Positions 43,177-47,413 of a stretch of DNA of 47,413 bases are shown here, one piece after another (the first letter of the stretch is position 1; each line of letters opens with the position of its first letter). The notes under the pieces are model-generated. The model did no database searches, was not told the origin of the DNA, and saw nothing but the letters and a program-made list of their open reading frames with translations. The stretch covers positions 1-47,413 of the forward strand of contig JAJDTR010000024.1 in assembly GCA_022827055.1 (NCBI GenBank), given 5' to 3'. The position numbers and the translations under genes were made by a program. The DNA comes from Candidatus Poribacteria bacterium. Lineage in GTDB: Bacteria > Poribacteria > WGA-4E > JAJDTR01.

Positions 43177-44358
43177 ATGAGACAACGGACACTGCTTCAG
43201 GAAATCACTGCCTTCTGCCACCTGCTGAAGCAGATGGATATCAATGTTACGACGACGAATCAGATTAGTTTCTGTCGGAGTTTGGAAATCATCAACATTG
43301 CCCACCGTGACGAATTTTACCATACTGCTAGAACGAACCTGATAGCAAATGAGTCGGACCGTGAAACATTCGATCTGGCATTTGGCTTGTTCTGGAAATT
43401 CCCTCGTCCAACTCCTCACCCGTTAGAGCGTGATGAAGATGACACCGGTGCGCCATCGGCTGACGAATCCTCACTCCAGGAACTCACTGATATGGTGCAG
43501 GACGACGGGGGAGATTTTACTGTCAATGAGTGGCTAGAATTGAACAGCGAAGAAAACGATGAACAGGAAGCCGGAGACACGATTGCCTATAGTCCCGATG
43601 ATGTGCTGACGCAGAAGGATTTCAGTAAGCTTTCACCCGAGGAGATTGAAAAGGCACGCGAAGCCATCGCAAAATTTGCGGCGTTGCTTGCCACAAAACT
43701 GAGTCGGCGCAAGGAATTGGCGGTCAAGGGTAAAACCATTGACTTCAGAAGAAGCTGGCGTAAAAATATCGCCTATGGCGGTGAACCGCTAACCCTTGTC
43801 CACAAACGTCGCAAGATAAAGAAAAATAAAATTCTCTTACTCTGCGATGTCAGTGGGTCAATGGATTGTTACTCGAAATTCCTCATTCAATTCATCTATG
43901 GTATGCAACAAGAGATTAACGAAATTGAAGTCGCGGTGTTTAGCACCCGTTTGACGAACATCACCGGACTCCTTCGCCGAAAGGGTGTCGAAGAGGGGCT
44001 CCGAGAGATGGCAGAGGTCGTGCCCGATTGGTCGGGTGGAACGAAAATCGGTGAAAGTATTATTGGATTTTACCGTGAATTTGCGCGATCCTTTACAGCC
44101 AACCGATCCATTGTCATTCTGATTAGTGATGGCTGGGATCAAGGCGATGCAGATGTGTTACAGCGATCAATGGAAATGCTAAATCGACACGCATACAAGT
44201 TAATATGGCTCAACCCGTTACTAGGTAGTAGCGGATATCAACCTGTTTGCCGAGGGATTCGTACCGCTTTGCCGTATGTAGATTATTTTCTACCCGCTCA
44301 CAATTTGGAAAGTCTAGTGAAGTTGACGAAAGTTTTGGTGCCAATCTGGTCTCGTTAG
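43177..44358 (+). CDS. VWA-domain protein, CoxE-like
   Basis: A 393-residue CoxE-type protein. The N-terminal half is helical and acidic in its linker. The VWA domain has an intact MIDAS: Asp224, Ser226 and Ser228 in CDVSGSMD, a threonine in WSGGTKIG, and an aspartate in ISDGWDQGD. No signal or membrane helix is seen, as expected for a cytosolic partner of the AAA+ ATPase. I chose the ATG four bases after the ATPase stop; the open frame extends 55 codons back over that gene in another frame. CoxD-CoxE pairs activate molybdenum hydroxylases. No such enzyme is encoded here, so the target is elsewhere or different. Confidence 0.85.
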   Translation: MRQRTLLQEITAFCHLLKQMDINVTTTNQISFCRSLEIINIAHRDEFYHTARTNLIANESDRETFDLAFGLFWKFPRPTPHPLERDEDDTGAPSADESSLQELTDMVQDDGGDFTVNEWLELNSEENDEQEAGDTIAYSPDDVLTQKDFSKLSPEEIEKAREAIAKFAALLATKLSRRKELAVKGKTIDFRRSWRKNIAYGGEPLTLVHKRRKIKKNKILLLCDVSGSMDCYSKFLIQFIYGMQQEINEIEVAVFSTRLTNITGLLRRKGVEEGLREMAEVVPDWSGGTKIGESIIGFYREFARSFTANRSIVILISDGWDQGDADVLQRSMEMLNRHAYKLIWLNPLLGSSGYQPVCRGIRTALPYVDYFLPAHNLESLVKLTKVLVPIWSR

Positions 44359-45146
44359 AGCACCTGCTTGTGTTGAAACGAACCCGGAATCAATGTACTC
44401 TCAAAGTTTCAGATATCTCTTTGCCTATTGTCCATTACTCACCACCCAAACGTCGCATATCTGCTAATGTTCGGTTGTTTCATCGATCCTGCCTGCAGAA
44501 AGCCTTCGCAAATCACTTTTTCTCTTGGTTCAGTAACCCTGGACTTTGCACTCCAAGCACTACGATGTCTAATACCATCTCAACAAATTTAGGGAAAAAT
44601 GTGTGAAACTCATGGGACGTGATAGGAATTTTATAATTCTGAGCAAAGAGTAGTTTACTCTCTTCAGGAAGGACTCTGCGGGTGACAACTGTGTTCTTCC
44701 CATTCTATAAACGTCAAATTTACCGCTTCGTGCGGGAAGGTTCATGATGGGAAGGAATAAGCCGTAACTTCATGAAGCTAGTGATGACCCTAGTTAGGAG
44801 CATTTTTCTCGATTGGAATGAAAAGTGTCCAGGCAGTATGACATTTCGTCCGAAGGCTGTACAACGGTTTTCATACACTTCTTGAACAGAATTCGGTTGA
44901 TTTATCCATTTGGGAGGTTCGATTGGGGTGTTCGCGAAACCGTCTTTAATCCGGCGGATCAGCAACTTAATCCGTAAACGCGTAAATGCTTGGCTTCCGA
45001 CATGTCACGGAAAGATTGTTCCAAATCTACTGCGATTTCAATATCATAATGTTGCAGTCGGTCGAAGACGCGCATTGATGGAAACCTTATAACTCTTCCC
45101 ATTCAGTCGCTTGATCGTTGCTACAAACGCCCCGATTTTGTAACTC

Positions 45147-45251
45147 ATGGATTTCGAATCAGTAGAAAAACTCGGTGTAAAATACCACTATGGTGTTCTG
45201 ATTCTGTTGATAGGATTACCAGTGGCATGGCTTCCTAATCGCAATATCTAA
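45147..45251 (+). CDS. Possible 34-residue single-helix membrane peptide
   Basis: ATG frame encoding a polar start (DFESVEKLGVKY) and one hydrophobic segment (YGVLILLIGLPVAWLP) that could span a membrane. No ribosome binding site or promoter is obvious and the family is unknown. It may be a chance frame; I list it because it is the only patch in this long spacer with protein-like composition. Confidence 0.2.
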   Translation: MDFESVEKLGVKYHYGVLILLIGLPVAWLPNRNI

Positions 45252-45429
45252 GCAACCTAATGACTCCTGAGGGGTTTTTACATGGCAGAGACAATCTAAT
45301 ACGATTTCAAAATCTGGTTCTTTAAAGTTAAGTGCGGAAAATCAAATTGACTTGGAACTTGTACCGTTGAGCACTCAAATCCGCGTGGTTCGGTCGTTGA
45401 GAATAACGAGGGATTCCAATCGCTCGTGC

Positions 45430-45447
45430 TATCCACTCGCTTGATCG
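45430..45447. repeat. Distant copy of the TATCC...TTGATC motif
   Basis: TATCCACTCGCTTGATCG matches the short units at 5400-5556. A partial copy, ATTCAGTCGCTTGATCGTTG, lies at 45101-45120. Both are in non-coding DNA, 40 kb from the main set. Confidence 0.5.
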
Positions 45448-45726
45448 TTGTTCCCTATGAAAGCCTGTGTCGCAGAATCATATTATTGCCGAAATCATCA
45501 TTTTTCGCGTGCTGAGTAAGTCCGGCATTTCTGTTACCATCTTGTTGCAATCAATTTGAATTTGTGGGGCAACGCGCCTTCCTTTGACATGTTCCAAGCA
45601 CACACTTCACTCGAAGAGCACAAATCCGAATGTGACAGCCGATTCGAGTCGCACAATGAATTGCGCGACTTCATACCCCGGTTCCTGTAACTGATGAATT
45701 ACGAATTGGTATAAGGAGTAGACAAC

Positions 45727-46683
45727 ATGTGTAGGAATCAATCTAGGGGTCCATTGTTGGGGACAATACTTATTTGTCTAATCCTTTCTCCTGGAGAGCG
45801 TGTGGTTGGTTCGACTCTATTCGAGACTATTGAACGTGCAGAATCATATATCCATGCTGCTCAAAACGATGATGGCGGTTGGCCTCTCATACTGGGTGGA
45901 GAGAGTGATGTTGAAATCACCTCTTTTGCCATGCAAGCCCTAATGTTTAAGGGTTGGGGCACAGGTTCAACCGTTATTCGTCGAGGTGTGAAGTATCTGA
46001 CGCGCCATCAAGAGCAAGACGGAAGCTGGAACGGTAACACGGCGCATACAATCTTTGCTTTAGTGACGCTCGCTCAGGCGGAGACGGATGATTCAGAGGC
46101 GAGATTCGCGGGATTGAAATGGATCAGGGACGCACAGAACGAGAATGGGAGTTGGGCTAGAGAAATGCATAAACCCGGAAATCCATTAAACACCGCCGCC
46201 GTGCTAGCTGGACTAAAACGAATGGGTTTCAGGGCAAACTTTTCGCCCGTCTCAAGAGGCGCTGATTGGCTCGCGGAGCAAATCAATGTCGATGGCGGTT
46301 GGTCCTTGAAGCGCGGCGGTCGCTCAGATGTACTTGTCACATCTTGGGTATTGCAAGGGTTGGCGCCTGTCTATGACATTGATGCCCAAATAGTGTGGCT
46401 GAAACAGATGCAAAATGAGGATGGCGGTTTTGGCAGGACGAAGGGAGAGAAGAGCGATCCCGAAATTTCAGCCTATGCCGTGATGGCACTTGCCGCCGGA
46501 AAAGATCCGCTGAATACTGACCGTGTTACACTTGGATATCTGACAACCGTTCAGCAGGAGGACGGCGGCTTTATCAGTGATACACCCATTGAACTGCAAG
46601 AACCCGTGTCAAACCTACAATCTACTTGCTTTGCGCTCATCGCAATGTATGCGAGAAACCTAGAGGAAGACTTAGAAGATTGA
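45727..46683 (+). CDS. Exported alpha/alpha-toroid (prenyltransferase/squalene-oxidase repeat) protein
   Basis: A 318-residue protein with a signal-like hydrophobic N-terminus (LLGTILICLILS). About six repeats of the prenyltransferase/squalene-oxidase type follow: QNDDGGWPLILGG, HQEQDGSWNGN, QNENGSWARE, INVDGGWSLKRG, QNEDGGFGRT and QQEDGGFISD. It lacks the DxDD proton donor of class II cyclases and the zinc ligands of prenyltransferases are not evident, so it is probably not a terpene cyclase but a repeat scaffold or a sugar- or protein-binding factor outside the cytoplasm. ATG start with AAGGAG nine bases upstream. It shares the fold but not the motif with the gene at 2729-4447. Confidence 0.8.
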   Translation: MCRNQSRGPLLGTILICLILSPGERVVGSTLFETIERAESYIHAAQNDDGGWPLILGGESDVEITSFAMQALMFKGWGTGSTVIRRGVKYLTRHQEQDGSWNGNTAHTIFALVTLAQAETDDSEARFAGLKWIRDAQNENGSWAREMHKPGNPLNTAAVLAGLKRMGFRANFSPVSRGADWLAEQINVDGGWSLKRGGRSDVLVTSWVLQGLAPVYDIDAQIVWLKQMQNEDGGFGRTKGEKSDPEISAYAVMALAAGKDPLNTDRVTLGYLTTVQQEDGGFISDTPIELQEPVSNLQSTCFALIAMYARNLEEDLED

Positions 46684-46799
46684 GGTTATTGGTTTCAGAT
46701 TTTCTCATCCCATTGGAACTTCTCCACTAGGTTTGGCTTACAAAATCCCACCTGTGTAACCCCCCCCCCCGCGTGTCAGTTCGTGGAACATCATTTTTG

Positions 46800-46839
46800 A
46801 AAGTTGCTCGACCTAGCTTGGTGCGAGGTGGCAACTTTT
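46800..46839. terminator. Hairpin with AAAGTTGC/GCAACTTTT arms
   Basis: AAAGTTGC (46800-46807) pairs with GCAACTTT (46831-46838) and the interior adds CTCG/CGAG. T residues flank both sides (CATTTTTG before, TTTTCG after), so it may terminate transcription from the toroid gene, or be a palindromic repeat. Confidence 0.4.
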
Positions 46840-47280
46840 CGTAAAAGTGCCGATAACCTAACTAATCAGCAAGAAAGAGGCTGTTTGGAAAGTAATGCGG
46901 CAAGAACAAATCCTATCCCAATCTCCTCAATTTACGTGACTTTCCAATTAATAAGCTGAAGATACGAAACGACTCGGGGAATCGTGATGCGGGGAAGCAA
47001 GTTGGACGGGAAAAGTAACCCACCGAACAGACACTGGACTCTTCCGCTGCGCAGTCTAGACTCAGGCGATAAGGGCCCCAAGTCGACCCGTGATTCATTT
47101 CCTGAGAAGGTCAATTAGTCTGCTGAGTAAACTGAGCGACAGTTTAGCCATCCGTGCGCTCAGCTACTATCTTGGATTTTGATTCTAATGTAGATTATGA
47201 ATGGGGATTCGGTTTCAAGAGGTAGATTGAAGTGAAGAAATGGTTCGAGAATTAAGTTTATGGCATTATGCCACTTATCA

Positions 47281-47413
47281 TCCGCATAATAGAGCTTGTG
47301 TAATCTCGAATTTTCACATACTAGATCTTGGGGTATACCGGCATGAACGAGCAGAAGTCACCTAGATATTGCCGCGAATCCGATTGATTGACCGATTTTG
47401 CCCTTCCATCATT
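47281..47413. repeat. Dispersed ~130-bp repeat, copy 2
   Basis: Same orientation as 5182-5312 and about 80 percent identical by eye. The reverse-strand frame that is open in copy 1 is interrupted here by stops and a one-base indel. The left end adjoins a perfect 13-base palindrome. The element may continue beyond the window. Confidence 0.7.

Larger units (their letters stand above)
44359..45726. other. 1.37-kb intergenic stretch, possibly with gene remnants
   Basis: No full gene is supported. On the minus strand two adjoining frames (45102 down to about 44960, and about 44965 down to 44720) could be a decayed gene joined by a frameshift, but I recognise no family. A small plus-strand frame with a membrane segment lies at 45147-45251. 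Copies of the TATCC...CTTGATC motif occur at 45430 and partly at 45100. Confidence 0.4.
46684..47413. other. Right-edge non-coding stretch
   Basis: No gene is supported. It contains a run of 11 C (46760-46770), a long hairpin (46800-46839), a 13-base palindrome TGGCATTATGCCA (47261-47273), and copy 2 of the dispersed repeat running off the window. Confidence 0.45.

Noticed and set aside
45727..46683. Second terpene cyclase
   Set aside because: The repeats match the toroid fold, but the DxDD motif is missing and the protein appears to be exported.
1..47413. tRNA or rRNA genes
   Set aside because: I scanned for T-arm-like GGTTCGAATCC patterns and conserved rRNA stretches and found none; a covariance-model scan would be decisive.

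Overview
The window looks like a bacterial chromosome segment of moderate GC content, most probably from the sponge- and seawater-associated candidate phylum Poribacteria or a close relative. The clues are: a secreted beta-propeller protein ending in a FlgD-like module that begins with NFPNPF and contains TWIPYQL; a WD40 protein with the ARLGKGSISG and IAYSPDGSRLAVA pattern; many TPR proteins; and a VWA-DUF4159-DUF4175 cluster. This placement rests on remembered family resemblance, not a search. There are no rRNA or tRNA genes, no CRISPR array, no recognisable transposase and no phage genes.

Layout. 0-5.1 kb: aldo/keto reductase, NCS2 purine permease, then a short squalene-hopene-cyclase-like protein that keeps the class II DxDD motif, followed by a small family 2 glycosyltransferase. 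5.1-9.1 kb: a repeat-rich spacer, a TPR lytic transglycosylase, and a DUF4159 lipoprotein behind a textbook sigma-54 promoter. 9.1-15.8 kb (minus strand): a VWA membrane protein, a second DUF4159 protein and a very large DUF4175 membrane coiled-coil protein in one operon. 16-18.8 kb: a two-zinc-ribbon protein and groEL with a perfect CIRCE operator. 19.5-22.9 kb (minus): ECF sigma factor, zinc-finger anti-sigma factor and TPR protein with overlapping or nearly abutting genes. 23.3-27.9 kb: BtpA-like protein, SurA-like chaperone, HAD phosphatase and a membrane-anchored TPR protein.

27.9-34.0 kb is an amino acid metabolism island: a Cys/Met-metabolism PLP enzyme (minus), then tyrS, DAHP synthase and 2-isopropylmalate synthase (plus). 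Both tyrS and the DAHP synthase gene are preceded by a short ORF packed with Tyr/Phe/Trp codons, a competing RNA segment and an intrinsic terminator. This is the architecture of ribosome-mediated transcription attenuation. In both leaders the codons for Ser-Asp-Gly-(Gly)-Leu double as the antiterminator strand. This is the strongest regulatory discovery in the window.

34.0-37.2 kb (minus) is an unusual operon: Rieske ferredoxin, a membrane protein with a degenerate caspase-like domain plus PEGA domain, and a coiled-coil protein whose C-terminal half resembles a diadenylate cyclase (DisA_N) domain with an altered RHR motif. 37.6-40.6 kb holds the secreted propeller protein and the short WD40 protein. 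41.2-44.4 kb: acylphosphatase, then MobA-like nucleotidyltransferase, MoxR/CoxD-type ATPase and CoxE-type VWA protein, a molybdenum-hydroxylase maturation set without its target enzyme. 44.4-45.7 kb is mostly non-coding; a secreted alpha/alpha-toroid repeat protein follows. The window ends in a roughly 130-bp repeat that also occurs near 5.2 kb, and one end of that repeat appears inverted near base 130.
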